Below, in pieces: positions 23,056 to 36,500 of a DNA stretch of 64,000 bases (positions within the stretch are counted from its first letter, which is position 1; each line of letters begins with the position of its first letter). The notes under the pieces were generated by a model. The model was not told the DNA's origin. It was given only the letters and a program-made list of their open reading frames with translations, and searched no databases. The position numbers and the translations under genes were made by a program. This DNA is from Sodiomyces alkalinus F11. Taxonomy: Eukaryota; Ascomycota; Sordariomycetes; Glomerellales; Plectosphaerellaceae. The stretch covers positions 3,280,483-3,344,482 of the forward strand of contig NW_021167081.1 of NCBI RefSeq assembly GCF_003711515.1. The letters run 5' to 3'.

Positions 23056-24790
23056 CCCTCTCTAGAGGCCACCTTTAGCACTTCGAGGCCAGAATTAAAA
23101 ACGATACCATATTCCGTTAATCTTCTAGTCGCGATTAAAGTTATCAGGTAGTCTTATATAAAAGTAACACAATTTAGCACTAAAGCGAATGGATTACTAT
23201 ATTCGTTATCCACTTCTAATTATATCGTTCTATAACCCTTAACTAGCTTAGTCTTTTTACTACCTATTTAAATATAATACTTTTCTATAACAGGTTCGAA
23301 GTCCTATAATAAGTGTTATTACTTAGTGATATACCTAGAGGTGCCGGAATCGATTAATAGCCCGTTAAAGAGGTTACTACTAACGCTTCCTTTTCCGTTA
23401 ATCTATAAGAGGGAGTATATCTTATAGGATTCCTTATCGGAATCCTCCTCTTAGTTATGGATAACGTTAGATACCTCCTTTAGCGATTCTTTCGGCTATA
23501 ACTTCTAAGAGCCGTTTTCAGCACCCGTTTTCTGGCTTTTACCGTCCTTTTCGATATTCTCCCGGAATCTCTTTTAACGTTCGTTATCCTATATATTAAT
23601 AATATAGTTAACGCGTTCTAAGGTCTTTTTGAAAGGTATATATCCCTTCTTCTTATATGCCTCGTTAACGTTTAGGCACTTCTATAAAGGGTTAAGATTA
23701 TATTTACTCCTTCTTTTAATACGGTAGTCGTAAAGCCACTCTTTCTTCAGAGAGGACTATTAGTTACCCTATTATCTCGAGTATACCGGCTGATCCTTAC
23801 CTTCTTTATCCTTACCTAGGAAGGTTACCGTATAAAAGGATAATACTGTAGGCTTCTTATCGAGTCGGTACGGGTAGCGGCGACGAAGCCACGTCCTATA
23901 CTCCTCCACGATAAATTAAATCAACGGTAGGTCTTTCTCTTCTAGCCGTAGGAGCTCTATAAAGCGTCCCTCTAGCCACTCTAGTACTACGCTGCCTATA
24001 GCGTTAAAGAAGCCGTTAATCTAATCGTCTTTAGTATAGTAGGCACGAACTTTATATATCTTAGCGTCGGGGTATAGCTTCATAAAGTCTTCTAGCTAGC
24101 GCTTATAGGGTATACGCCTAACGTTTTAAAGGTGTTCGTCCTACTATCCTTTAATTAATGCCTTCTAGGCGGCGTTTATCGGCTTAAGGTGCGTCTTAAG
24201 GGCATTTAATATATCCCTTACTTCCTTATAGCCGGCGTACTAATTCTTTAAAGCAGGGCTAACCGTCTTCGCGATATAGTCGTAGAGTGCTTAGATCCCC
24301 CTCTTTTAGCCTTATACTAATCCTCTTCCACCTACCAAATCTTAAATAGTATATCCTAATTAGTGGCGTTACGTTCTTTTATAGTAGCAGGAGGTTATAG
24401 TAGATCGGTTTAAATACGGCGTTTCGGCTGTTTAGCTTCTTTCAGGCCAGGATTAATAAGGTCGGCGATATCGTAGGAGTACGCGATAGTTATCACGGCT
24501 TTAATCTAAGGCCTTTAGTCTTTCGGAGTAGTAAGCGTTACGAGGCCTATAACGGGTATTACTACTATAGAAGCTATCGTTATACTAATAAAAAGTAGTG
24601 GAATAGAATAAACGGAAAGGTTAATTAACTATACTAAACCCTTAAACACGATAATACGATTAAAACGATAAAGCGATTAAATAAAACTAAAATAGGCGGA
24701 CGTTACTAGTAGTACTAAACTACCCGCTATAGACTTAAGGCTGATTGCCTAAAAGATATAGGATTAATCGGAATAGCTTTGTTTATTATA
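23056..24790 (-). pseudogene. gag: Copia B gag, protease and pre-integrase piece
   Basis: Minus-strand counterpart of Copia A 32120-33840, with which it aligns end to end. The gag region lies at about 24500-23650. The Gypsy II junction falls in the segment matching Copia A 33816-33870 (GGGCTTAGTAGCCCTACCTCT in A, GGGCTTATTAGCCCTACCTCT after joining B), which confirms both element boundaries. Confidence 0.85.
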
Positions 24791-24791
24791 A

Positions 24792-24806
24792 CGCCGGGCT
24801 TATAAC
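24792..24806 (-). other. Copia B primer-binding site (half-tRNA-iMet type)
   Basis: Minus strand GTTATAAGCCCGGCG begins immediately after the 5' LTR. With the RIP change reversed (TA to TG), its complement contains GGGCTCATAAC, the anticodon-loop sequence of initiator tRNA-Met as I know it. The same motif follows the LTRs at 32103, 42661, 49005 and 55187. Confidence 0.75.
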
Positions 24807-25002
24807 TCTTAGAATATAAATAAGATACGCGGAATTATGTGTGTGTATTTATCTAAGTAAAGTTTATAAATACTTTATAGGGATATCTAACTATACGAAA
24901 AAAGCAGGGGAAATAAGGGTGGATATATAGAACCAGGGTACTCCATACGTCTAACATAATGTGGTTTATCACACCCCGATAAGGTGGCTGTGGCATCTAA
25001 TA
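24807..25002 (-). repeat. Copia B 5' LTR (196 bp)
   Basis: Direct repeat of 9438-9632. Minus strand begins TATTAGATGCC and ends TTCTAAGA. Flanked on the right by the TSD TACTA at 25003-25007. Confidence 0.92.
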
Positions 25003-25454
25003 TACTAAGTAAAAAAACTACCTTTTTACCTTTACTATTACCCATTAAAAAGCTATCTAGCCGCGGGGATATAGCGTGTCTATTAACTATTAAAGTATCA
25101 GAATATAAGCCTATTACCTATAAAACCCATCGCGATTAGGAGCTCTCGAGTAAACACTACGAAGCTACGGCCGTTAATTACGAAGTCTAGGAATATCTAC
25201 GCCCTAATAATCCTATTTCCCCTGCTTAAAAGCCTGTTTTACCCTCCTACGCTAACTTCCAGCCTTCGTACATGACCCTATAAGCAGAATTACCCCCATT
25301 ATAGTGGTTAGATCTTATACCCACTAGGCAGCGTGCCTACGACTCGGCGATATAACGCTAGAAAATACAGAGGGATAAATACGCTAGGTACGTTAAGGGT
25401 ATTAGAGCCGTTTTAAACTAGTAGACTAATACTATCGATAAAAGCCGTAACCTA
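25003..25454 (+). pseudogene. Copia C ORF, middle piece
   Basis: The frame continues from 9437 and runs to the transposon at 25455 with in-frame stops at former Gln codons. Readable phrases include YKPITYKTHRDQELSSKHYE and RDKYARYVKGIRAVL. Basic and hydrophilic, gag-like by position; not otherwise recognised. Confidence 0.55.
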
Positions 25455-27461
25455 CTACCCGTGCCACGCCCCATTTATTTTGGTTCGTTTAGCACTTACT
25501 AGCTATAAGCTAGTACTGGATAGTTATACGGCCAGGATAGTTATATCGCCACTTTTTGACGATTTTAAAGCTATTTATAACTATCACGATAACGTAGCCT
25601 AATAACCCATCCCTGACGTAGTATATAGCTTACCTAGTCGCTTTGCCTTCCTCTAAGCCCTAGCTATCTTTATAGCGTCCTTACCCACCTTTTTATAGGT
25701 TCTCTGCTTCTTTAAGCGTGCGGCCTCTACGATACGCTCCGCCTTAGTAAGATCGTCCTTACCGCGTTATTTAGCTATCCTACGCGCCTTATATACGGTT
25801 AGAACCCCTCCGTGCTATAGCTGGACGTTTTTAGTAGCGGGGCGTTAGCGGGAAATAAGCTTGGCATACTTAGTACGCGCGAGGTCCCTCTTTACCTAGA
25901 TTAATTCGGCCGCTAGTGATAATAAGCCCTTAATAAAGCTTATTACTTTACGCTAAGTGGTAAGGTCTAATTCCGCCTTATTACGTAAACTATGCTTAAT
26001 TCTCTGGGCGGAGCGATGTATCTAATAAAGGGTTACTGGCGTTATTGGGTTCGAAGACCTATCGCTGCCACGAGAAGGCCGCGGGGTAAATATACGGGGT
26101 TAATAATCTTCTAACTATTATAGGATACCCTATAGGTTAAATAGATAGATCCCTGTTCTTCTAAAGGTCAAAAGGATCGTTAATTACTTGAACGCTTACT
26201 TGCATACGCCCTCAATTAATAATAGGAACTCGAGCGTCGTGATATTAACGACTCTGTCGCGGACTAACGTATTAAGGGCCTATACGTGATAGTATTTTAG
26301 AGGCTGGAAAATAATGACGTTAAGTGGTTAAAGTATATAGGTTAGGTAAGGCAGTAGTCTAACAGGGATAATATAGTGATCGTTATAATATTATATGAAT
26401 TCCCGTGTGTAGTGGGAGCCGTGCCTATATAGGATTAATAGCCTTTTCGCGCTAATAGATATCTTATCAGAGAACTCGTCGAAATACTTTAGCTAATCTA
26501 GACTAATCTATGATTCGGTTAGCGGGATATTATATAGTAAAATAAGGTAGGGTAGACCTAGTCGTTAGTATATCTAGTTAGCGAGACCTGGATAGTAGTA
26601 TCGTTACAGAGCTCTTCTAATTCGTACTATTACCGTATATAGACGTGGCCGCTTAAGATTAGGAAAACGGGGATAATAACGCTACCTGCCAAGATAGCTT
26701 TAATTACTATTATAGACTCCCTATTCTACGGCGTTCTAAAATAATAGGATCTATTCCGTTTAGTGACCGTAACCTAATCTTTGCCTATCCCGATCTAAAA
26801 GCCGGTCTTATCTATATTCTAGATAGATTCCGGTAGGATTCCGTTTTCCTGTATAACCTCCCGTAATTGGTTGAAGTAATACAGAACCCGTTCGGAATCC
26901 TCGGTAGTCTAACGGTTCGTATCTATCTTCTTTTACTTCTTTTTAAAGTAGCCGTGCCGTTACATAAACCGCGTAACCCATTATTGACTAACGGTAGGGG
27001 CGGGGTTGCCTTCTTCTATATCGTAACGCGCCTCTAGAATCGCGTGTATAGTAATAAACAGAGGTCGAACCATAAGGTTAGTATCATTAAGGCGATTAAT
27101 AAAGCGGTATAGGGCTTTTTCTTCGGGCTCTAAAAGCTTGGAATTTAGTGATTTATTACCCTCTCGAGTAGGTCGGCCCTGAAGGCGTGAACACAGCCTA
27201 TATCGCGGGATTTCAAATTAACGCGCCACCGTTACGACTTCAGAATTCGGGTTTTCGTTAATGAATTTAATAGCGGCAATAACGCGAGCCTTTATATTTA
27301 AAAGGATTAAAACAGGTTATTGTTGTGGGCAAACACGCGGTTATTGTGAATAGCTTCGAAAAAGTGCCGTTGTAAGTGTCCTGGACATATAACTGTCCAG
27401 CACCAGCTTATAGCTAGTGAATGCTAAACGAACTAAAATAGGTGGGGCGTGGCACGAGCAC
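25455..27461 (-). mobile_element. Fot1/pogo-like DNA transposon
   Basis: 2007 bp bounded by ~100 bp terminal inverted repeats (25455-25558 and 27359-27461) that share CGTGCCACGCCCC and GTTCGTTTAGCA. The target dinucleotide TA lies at 25453-25454 and 27462-27463, as expected for Tc1/mariner/pogo elements. It contains one transposase frame on the minus strand. Inserted in Copia C, whose frame rejoins when it is removed. Confidence 0.93.
25600..27280 (-). pseudogene. Fot1/pogo transposase, RIP-mutated
   Basis: The N-terminal part near 27080-26930 has the CENP-B-type DNA-binding pattern (RPLFITIHAILEARYDIEEG, then QWVTRFM). The first catalytic Asp of the DDE domain is in NIDKTGFRIGIGKDQ at about 26780-26818, matching the family's NxDETGFxxG box. 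The C-terminal part (25990-25620) is Lys/Arg-rich. Stops at former Gln/Trp codons and some frameshifts leave it inactive. A functional protein would cut and paste the element through its TIRs in the nucleus. Confidence 0.87.
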
Positions 27462-27463
27462 TA

Positions 27464-30400
27464 CGTAATCTAATGCTAAAAAGGTATTTAAGCCTTCAGC
27501 CGCGATACTACTTAATATATAACTACCCGCCGTGTTAACACCTACGAAGAATATAACGAATACGTCCGCGTATCACTAATAACCCTAGAAAGGCTACAGG
27601 AGTGGTTACCTAGAGAGTAAGAGCTATTAATACGCCTTAAAGAGGTCTAATTAAGGCCCGTAACGTATATCTAGATAGTAGACTTTTTTAAAAGGATATA
27701 TATAATCGCTAGTCACGATTAGACCGAAGCCGAGGGATGTCTTTTAGATAAGAAAGTACTACTCCCCGAAGATCTTTATTTAGTTAACGATATATCGAGA
27801 CTAGACTTAAAGACTAAGAAAAATGCGGTAGCCACCGCGTTATAGTATTCCCGGCATTATATACTAGAAGCGATAAGGGCGACGATACCTTAGGTGCCAT
27901 GGCTAAACCTAAGAAGGGTGGCCGTGGGAAGAATAAAGCTAAGAATCTCTTTATCGCTGGATCTATAGCCATACCTTCTACTATTTTAGCTAACCGTTCC
28001 TCTTCTAAACGCTGTTAATCTACCTTATAGAGAGGGTAGTTATACCGCGTATACGCTATACCTAGTCACGATATTAAAACCTACTTCTATCTAATTCCGG
28101 AAACGGTATATAATAACTGGTCTCCTTCCGAGAGCACTAAAATAACTATCTAATAGATTCTTAAATACGACCCTACGATACGCGCGGAAGTAGAAGAACT
28201 ATATACTATAAAGAAGGTGAAGAAGGATATAAACCGGGACTCTATATGGCTTAAAGAGGCATAACTCGACTATAGTAGCGTCCGTAGCGGCGTCTCCTAC
28301 GCCGCTAGCTTTATAGTAGCAACCGCTACTACTAACTACCCTCTTCGAGCCTTTACTATCCTCGATTCCGGCGTAATAATCTGTCTCTTTAACGATTTTC
28401 CCCGCTTTTCTAATTTTACCCTAGCTACGCAGGAAGACCGCGTGGTTATAGACACCTTATCGCTTCCTATTAAAGATCACGGCAACGTGACTGTAAGATT
28501 AAACGGACAAATAGGAGGCCTTGATTTTAGACTATTAAATATCGTATACTACGAAGATTTTACCCATAATGTAATCTTAAACTAACCGTTACGACTACGA
28601 GGATACTAGTACGATTAGGAGCTACTAAAGAACTACCTTCGATGTACCGATAGATCTATACTATACTAGCTAAGTTATTACTTCGATTAGACTTTTATTA
28701 AGTATATACCCTACGATTCTAACTAATCTACGGCTACTTTTCTAGGCTTTTATTCTATCCGAAAATTAAAGATACGATATCTTAGCACTAGGAGAGTATC
28801 TTATAGTATCTACGGCTAAGGTATACTAGCCCTAAACCACTTAGGCACCTAGAAGAGTAGACGTAGGGGGGTACGATTAAGGGACTAATAACTCCCGACT
28901 ACGTGGCCTATAAGCTCGTAAAGATAAAATAGTATATTAGTAGGCACCCCTGTATAGTACTAATCTACGTAGAGAAACGATAGGCGATTCATTTCACGGA
29001 TTTTAAATAAACGTCCGATGGGGATTCGCGGTTTATAATTTTTACTGATTATTATAGTAGCTTTACGGCCACCTACGTTATAAAGAGCAAACTAGTAGCG
29101 GATATCCTCGTAATAATCAAGGAATTCCTCGCCTAGATAGACCGTTAATTAGGCTATAAGGTACGCGTTGTCGCAGCTAATAATAAGCTAACTTAATCCG
29201 ACGATATCATCTAATTCCCACGCAAAGGGGTATCCTTTTAGAGGTATCTACTACTAATACTTAAGCGTAGAACGGGAGTGCGAATATACTACTACTATAG
29301 TAATCTTAAACGGGCGTGCGATAAATATCTACGTAAAACTACAGCTGTTCGTGTAGCCTAAAGCTATTCCCACGGCTACGTACGTCTATAACCGTACGCC
29401 ACGAAGGCAGTATAACAATAAGGATTAGAAAACGCTATATAAGGTTCTCTATAAAAGAAAGCCGATTTTATTATACCTTCGAGCCTACGGCTATAAGGCG
29501 TATATAACAACCAAAGACGCGTAAAAGGGTGCGAATAAGCTATTAAGTCATATCGATCCTCGTGCCTATATCGGCTACCTTATTGGCTACGATTCCACTA
29601 ATATTTTCCTTATCTGGGTACCCGGCCTACACTGCTATAACCGCGTTATTCGCATGCGCGACGTGGATTTTAACGAACGCGCCTTCTTCGATAGCGATAT
29701 TAATACCTTTACGGACGATCTTCGTTAATTAATAGAAAAGACATTAGAAGACCTAATTAGTTAGATTAGATAAGAGAGGGCTAGAGAGTCACGGCCGTTT
29801 ATAAACGTATAAGCTAAGGACCCCTCCTTTATAAAACTGCTTATTTTAAGCTTAATATACCCCTGCCCCTGCCCTCGCCGGGGGTGATTTCCCCCGGATC
29901 CCCTTTCTTAACGGTATCGTCGAGGTTATAGTCCGTAATACCCGTCCGTAAAGGGGTAGAAGAGGCTATCTCGAGTCTAGATAGATAAGATTTAGGTCAC
30001 GAATAGTGTGATTTAGCGAGTATAGCACCTGATTACCGTCTATAGTCACCTAGTCCACTACTTCCCTCTCTATTAGTAACGCGGCTATCGGTAATAGCGC
30101 TAATAGTAGCCGTTATATTAGAAACTCGTGATACCTCTACGGTTACGGCCACAGGGTTCCGGGATAAAGGAACACGGTGCTACGATACCCCTATAGTTAC
30201 GATTATAGGGCTCCTATTAAACAGAGGAGCGCGACTAAATCGGTAAGGAGATAGCTAGTAAAGAGATAGTTAGGTAGCCGCGTTTAACGCCAGCCGCTAC
30301 GGTATAACACGCACCTTAGAAAGGACTCCGGTAACTAAATTACAGTTAAAAAAGACTACTTCCATAACACTATATCAGTATATATCGCCACTATATAAGT

Positions 30401-31907
30401 CCACGGCCCTAATAGAAACCTTAGGGAGCACGGCTCTAGTAGTTACTCCGGCGGCAGCGAAAATCTATCGTAAAGACCTCGCTCCTCCTCCGAAAACCCC
30501 TCGTGATATACCCTCGCACCCTTATAGCTACCTATTCCGATAGGTATAAGAAGACTACCTACGGAGCTACGAGGAGATAGGGTTATGGATATAGGTGCCG
30601 GAGTCCGTAATAGATATAAATCAGGTTCTAAACTCGATATAGATATTAATATATAAATTAGATAAGTATGGATTTCTATATAAATAAAAGATAACGCTTG
30701 TAGTACGAGGAGATTAGTAATATTAATCCTCCCTTAAGAAGATATATATAGCTATATGAGCCGGATGGTTATTCCGCGCGTTAATAGTAATCGCCGTCCG
30801 ATGTAACATTACGCTATTATGATTCGACGTTATACACGCGTTTATACACGCGCCTCTACCCCACGATATCTTTATATACCCGCCGCTAGGCTTTCTAGCC
30901 TTAGGGAGTCGTTTATCTCTATAAAAGCCGTTATATAGACTTAAGGAGTTCTTATTACTTTAGTAAAAGCACCTTTCGGCTATCCTATTAGCGGATAGCT
31001 CCTAGATAATGCTATAGGATTCTTATTACTTTCTACGTCGCGGTTTAATCCTATTCTTCTACGTTAACGATATCGTTATTACGTATAAGAAATAATATAA
31101 GGCTTAGATAGACTAGGCTATTAATAACCTATAACGCTACTATAATCTATAAGGTAGCGATCCTCTATTAGTGCCTTAGTATTAAGACTATTCGCGACCG
31201 TGCCGTATATAAGATCTAGTTATCGTAACGCGATTACGTAACTAAGTTAGAACGCCTTTTAAAGCTAAATAGTAACCGTATGCATAACAGCAACTATCGC
31301 CTAACGCACCTAATCAAAACTATAGAACTACTACCCTATATAGGGACCTCGACTAATCTTAAAATCTATTAACGGAAGATAGGATCTATACTATACACAG
31401 CTATAATATCGCGGCCTGATATCGCGTTTATAGTATTCAGGCTATACCGCTTTAATACTAATCCAGGGCCGATACACTATAAGGCCGCTGATTATCTAAT
31501 CCTCTATCTACTTAATAGCTAATCGTTTATGTTAGAACTAAGGGGTGGCGATACTATGAAAATCTATACTAACGCCTCTTTTACCCATAATACCCTTAAC
31601 CATAAGAGTAGTTAAGCGTTCGTAATACGGTTATTTAGAAGAACTATCGCGTGGGGCGCTAATCAGTAAGATACGGTTATAACGTCAATAGTCGAAGCAG
31701 ATCTAGTAGCGTTAGTATAAGCAGTACAAGAAGGTATCTTTATATAATAATGATTGTTTAGTATAGGTATAGAGTTTAATAATACGGAGTTAAGGATCCT
31801 ATGCGATAATAACTAAACGATTCGGTTAGTTAATTACGAGATTAGCACGTTAATAACATGCCTCTGCCACGTCGATATCCACGGCCACTAGTTACGTTAA
31901 GTAAAGC
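27464..31907 (+). pseudogene. pol: Copia C gag end, protease, integrase, RT, RNase H
   Basis: A gag-like block at 27540-27900 reads EEYNEYVRVSLITLERLQEW. The protease core FTILDSG at about 28355-28372 keeps Asp-Ser-Gly. The integrase C-terminal part reads YVYNRTPRRQYNNKDQKTLY near 29380, followed by GYKAYITTKDA and a GYLIGYDS block near 29580. RT near 31000 has FYVNDI (31060-31071, Asp to Asn). RNase H shows SRPDIAFIVF near 31420 and LRHVDIHGHQLR near 31860. Then the element is cut by Copia A. Several frameshifts are present in RT. Confidence 0.88.
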
Positions 31908-32102
31908 TCTCAGATCCCACAGCCACCTTATCGGGGTGTGACAAACTATATAGTGTTAGACGTATGGGGTACCTCTGTCCTATATATCCACCCTTATTTC
32001 CCCTGCTTTTTTCGTATAGTTAGATATTCCCGTGAAGTATTATAAACTGTACTTAGATGAATATATATATATAATTCCGCGTACCTTATTTATACTCTGA
32101 CA
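31908..32102 (+). repeat. Copia A 5' LTR
   Basis: Begins TCTCAGATCCC where the other copies have TATCAGATGCC, and ends ACTCTGACA. The first bases are altered, so the junction with Copia C is uncertain by a few bases. Matches 37680-37872 and both Copia B LTRs. Confidence 0.9.
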
Positions 32103-32117
32103 GTTATAAGCCCGGCG
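32103..32117 (+). other. Copia A primer-binding site
   Basis: GTTATAAGCCCGGCG directly after the 5' LTR, identical to the Copia B site. Fits priming by the 5' half of initiator tRNA-Met. Confidence 0.75.
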
Positions 32118-32489
32118 GTCTAATAAACGAAGCTATTCCGATCGATCTATAGCTTCTAGGCTATTAAAATCAGCCTTAAATCTATAGCGGGTAGTTTAGT
32201 ATTATTAGTAATGTCCGCCTGCTTTAGTTTTATTTAATCGTTTTATCGTTTCTATCGCACTACCGTTTAAAGCGTTTAGTATAGTTAATTAACCTTTTCG
32301 TTTATCCTATTCCACTGCTTTTTATTAGTATAACGATAGCTTCTATAGTAGTAGTGCCTATTATAGGCCTCGTAACGCTTACCTCTCCGAAAGACTAAAG
32401 GCCTTAGATTAAAGCCGTGATAACTATCGCGTACCCCCACGATATCGCCGACCTCGTTAATCCCGACCTTAAAGAGGCTAAACGGCCTA

Positions 32490-33540
32490 AGTGCCATATT
32501 AGAACCGATCCACCGTAACCTCCTACTATAGCCGAAGAACGTAACGCCACTAATTAGGATATACTGTTTAAGATCTAGCAGGCAGAAAAGGATCGGTATA
32601 AGGCTAAAAAGAGGGGGATTTAAGCACTCCACGACTATATCGCGAAGACGGTTAGCCCTGCTTTAAAGCATTAGTACGCCGGTAAAAAGGAAGTTAAGGA
32701 TATCCGGTATACCCTTAAGACGCACCTTAAGCTAACGAACGCCGCCTAGAAGTCACTGGTTAAGAGACGCTAGGATAAATACCTCTAAAACGTTAGACGT
32801 ATACCCTATAAGCGTTAGCTAGAAGACTTTATAAAGCTATGCCGCGACGCCGAGACATATAAGGTTCGAGAATACGATACTAAGAAATAATAGATAGACG
32901 GCTTCTTTAACGCTATCGGCAGCATAGCACTAAAGTAGTTAGAAGGACGTTTTATAGAGCTTATCCGGTTAGAAGAGGAAGACCTACCCTTAATTTAATC
33001 TATCGTGGAGGAATATATAATATAGCTTTTTCGCCGTTACCCGTACCGACTCGATAAGAAGCCTACCGTATTATCCTTTTATACGGTAACCTTCCTAGGT
33101 AAGGATAAAGAAGGTAAATATTAAGCGGGTATAATCGGGATAGCAGGATAACTAGTAGTCCTCTCCTCTATAACAGAAAAAGGAGTAATTATACGACTAC
33201 TGTAATAAGAAGAGGAGTAAATATAACTATAACCCTTTATAAAAGTGCCTAAACGTAAATAAGGCACGTAGGAAGAAAGGATACACACCTTTAAAAGAGA
33301 TCTTAGAACGCTACGACCGGATTATTAAGACTTAGAATAACGAACGTTAAAAGAGATTCCGGGAGAATATCGAAAAGGACGCTAAAAGCCTAAAAATAGC
33401 TGCTAAAAACGACTCTTAGAAGTTATAGCCGAAAGAATCGTTAAAGGAGGTATCTAACTTCGTGGATAACCAGGATAAGGATTCGGACGAGGAGTCCTAT
33501 AGGATATATTCCCTTCTATAGCTTAACGGTAACGTTAGTA
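32490..33540 (+). pseudogene. gag: Copia A gag
   Basis: Reads SPALKHQYAGKKEVKDIRYT near 32650, DAETYKVREYDTKKQQIDGF near 32850 and LDKKPTVLSFYTVTFLGKD near 33060, with Gln codons now stops. This is the usual helical capsid pattern of fungal Copia gag. Frames change after about 33150. The zinc knuckle, if present, cannot be placed. Confidence 0.75.
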
Positions 33541-36500
33541 CCAATCTCGTTAATTAACTACTAATCGACTCCGGCACGTTAAGGCATATCACTAACTAAT
33601 AATACCTATTACAGCACTTCGAACCTAGTATTAAAGAGCGGGGTTTTCAAACAGGTAGTAGAGAGACTAAGCTAGTTAAGGGTTATAGCAGGATATAATT
33701 AGAGGTAGACGACGAATATAGTAATCCCTTCGTTTTAGTACTAAATCGCGTTACTTTTATATAAGATTACCTAATAATCTTAATCGTAACAGAAGATTAA
33801 AGGAATAGGGCATCGTTTTTAATCCCGGGCTCGAAATGCTACAGGTGGAGGGCTTAGTAGCCCTACCTCTAAATAACGTTAACGATTAATACGCTCTCGT
33901 TCTAACGGATTATTAACAGTACCTACTAAGCAGCTTCTTTAATAGCTTTTAAGGCCTACTATAAGCGTAGTAGACGCTCGCTTATAGCATAAAAGGCTAG
34001 GGCACGCCGGCGCTACTGCCCTCGATAAAATTAACGATACCCTTGTTAGAGACGTGATTAAAGAATATTAAAAAGGCCCTCTTGTAGTGGAATATAAGGC
34101 CTATACCCTTAGCAAGTCGAAGAAGGTAGTATTCAGATAGTCCCTAATGACTAAACGACGATACCGTGGTATAGGGTAGGGGTTAACCTTTTTAGCCTTA
34201 AGGAAGCCTATAACGGTACAAAGGTCGTGATGCTTTTATACAATCCCTATACTCGTTAAGCTATTATACGGTTTCTGCGTAACTATAAATCAGCCTTACC
34301 CACGCTAGTGAATTTTAAGTTCTTCCTTTAAAGGCAGTACCACTATATAATTATAGTAATCCGCCTGGATACAGAAAGACCCCTTTAGAAAGGCTTCGAT
34401 AAATAGGCCGATAAGGGAGGGATTTTGCTTAAGAGGTTATCGCTATGTATAGCCGTATAGAATGCGAAGGCAGAACACCATGGCGGCGTTATTTTTACTA
34501 TCGCGAGGACCCTCGCCACGGCCTTGGGCATCTAATAGGATATATAGCCAGAACTAGTGGCTGCTATAGTATATCTATATAACCTTATCCCTCGGAAGGA
34601 CCTTTAGTAGCAGACCTCTTAAGGGCAGATAGAGGATTAGATTAATAAATAAGGCCTAAAAAAGATCCTGACGAAGCCTATCATCAGCCACTTAAAGAGG
34701 TAGAGTTATAGGGTATATCCACTAACCGCCGACTATACATAAGGTCGTAACGGTAACGCTAAGCTCGCGGAGAGAGTATATATCGCCTATTTAATCGGCT
34801 ATAAGAGTACTAATATATATCGAATTCAGGTGCCGAAATTAGGGAGGATCCTACGTATAAGAGACGTTACTTTTAACGAAAAACAGCTATATAAAGATTA
34901 TAACCACGAACCTAAGGTATTAATTAAGGTATTCGAGTAGCTTAATCTGCCTATAGATTATTAACTCCACGATCCTCTAGGTATTACTACTAACGTCATC
35001 GATTTCCACCCTTAAACGCTGCTAGAATAGAATACTATAAAGGAGGCTATAGCGGTCGCTACTACTATTACTAGTGCTTCTAGGGGGGTGGATAAAGGTA
35101 CAGGTTTAATAACTACTACAGAATCTACAGGAAAACAATAACAGCAGGAATAATAGGAGGCACCTAATTAAGAGGCACTTAGAATAGGGCAAATAAGCCC
35201 TATAACGCCTTCCACGCCTCCAGCGGCACCTGCTTTAACGTCTTCTATAATTACACCTATAATTATACCTCTAATAGCACCTATTCTCCCTCTTCTAATA
35301 ACTATAAACAGTCCTTCTACACCACTAACCGGAACTACGGATCTACCGCCTATTTTTAAATAGCCTAACGATACCGAAGATTAATGTGCCGACGATACGG
35401 CTATAACCGGCAATACCGTCACGATAGGATTATTATCCCCTGACTAATCGGTTCTTAATCAGGAATTAACCACTACTACCACCGCCGTTAATCCGGTATC
35501 TACGGCTCCTGCTACGGTAGAGCCACCTACTATAGCTAAGCCTCCTTAAAGCTCTTATTCCACTACTATAGCTAACTAACCTGCTTCTATAAGCAGAAGA
35601 AACCGCCCTCCTATTATTCTAACGGCCACTGCCAAAAGGCCTACTCGTAGTAGGCGTCTAACCGACCGTTATACCCCTCCTTCCTTTTATGCCTTCTATA
35701 ATCAGATAGAGATGCCGAAGAAGGCGCTAATACGCCGCGATATACCTAAGGAGCCTCTAAATTAGTCTTAAATACTAAAAAGTCCCTATAAATTAGAATA
35801 GATGAAGGCTGCCTTATAAGAGGTCGGCACGCTTAGGTTAATAGGCACCTTTAAACGGTAGGAATAGTCTCACTAGTAGGGGTATAGCTCGGGACTATCT
35901 AAATCAGTTCTAAGACCACTAGACCTTAAATAGGCTCTTAAGTATAAGGTCGATCTTACTAGTTACGTTAATAAGTTTAAGGCACGCCTATACGTTCGAG
36001 GGGATTAATAACCTAATAACCACCTTAACGCCTATGCCTCTACCCTCGCTAGAAGGACCTTTAGGTCGCTAATAGGTATTATAGCCCACTTCGATCTTAA
36101 GACTCGGTAACTAAACGCCGTTAACGTATTCATTAATAGCCTGCTTAACGAAGAGATCTATATTAAGGACCCTCCTAGTTAGTAGTTACTCTAGTCGGTT
36201 ACGGGCCTTAAAGCCTCGATTAGCTCGAGGACGCTTTAAAGTAATCTATATATATCCCTAAATAATGTAGAGGGATTTAAAGGCTACGCTGCGCGTTATA
36301 TAGCCTCCGCCGTTCCCTAAAGCTATAGCACTAATAGCTCTCTTCCGTACTAGGTAAGTGCGGTTTAAAGTAATTAATCGAAGACGATTATATCTTTAAG
36401 AATAGGGTCCTAATTACTTTCTTTTACGTTAACGATATTATCCTGATCTACTATAAGAAATATTAATCTGCTGCTAATAATCTAGTATAATAGATATAGA

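Larger units (their letters stand above)
9438..25002 (-). mobile_element. Ty1/Copia element B with nested Gypsy II
   Basis: Two 195-196 bp direct LTRs (9438-9632 and 24807-25002) are flanked by TACTA at 9433-9437 and 25003-25007. On the minus strand the order is 5' LTR (right), PBS, gag, [Gypsy II], integrase, RT, RNase H, polypurine tract, 3' LTR (left). Without Gypsy II the element is about 5.8 kb, as long as its sister Copia A at 31908-37872, which it matches along its length. RIP is heavy throughout. Confidence 0.93.
8330..31907 (+). mobile_element. Ty1/Copia element C, interrupted host of nested insertions
   Basis: Copia C survives in three blocks: about 8330-9437, 25003-25454 and 27462-31907. 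Removing Copia B (9438-25002 plus one TACTA) joins the frame reading NNQESYLLSKKTTFLP across the junction. Removing the Fot1 transposon joins KSRNLRNLMLKRYL across the second. The downstream block carries protease, integrase, RT and RNase H. The 3' end is cut by Copia A and no LTR of its own was identified, so the left limit is approximate. The upstream ORF piece is gag-like by position only. Confidence 0.75.

Noticed and set aside
9438..25002. LTRs at 9438 and 24807 as ends of one 15.6-kb giant element
   Set aside because: The interior holds a complete Gypsy element with its own LTRs and TSD; without it Copia B has the normal ~5.8 kb.
32285..32632. 115-codon minus-strand open frame
   Set aside because: Lies antisense to the start of Copia A gag, with no recognisable protein features.
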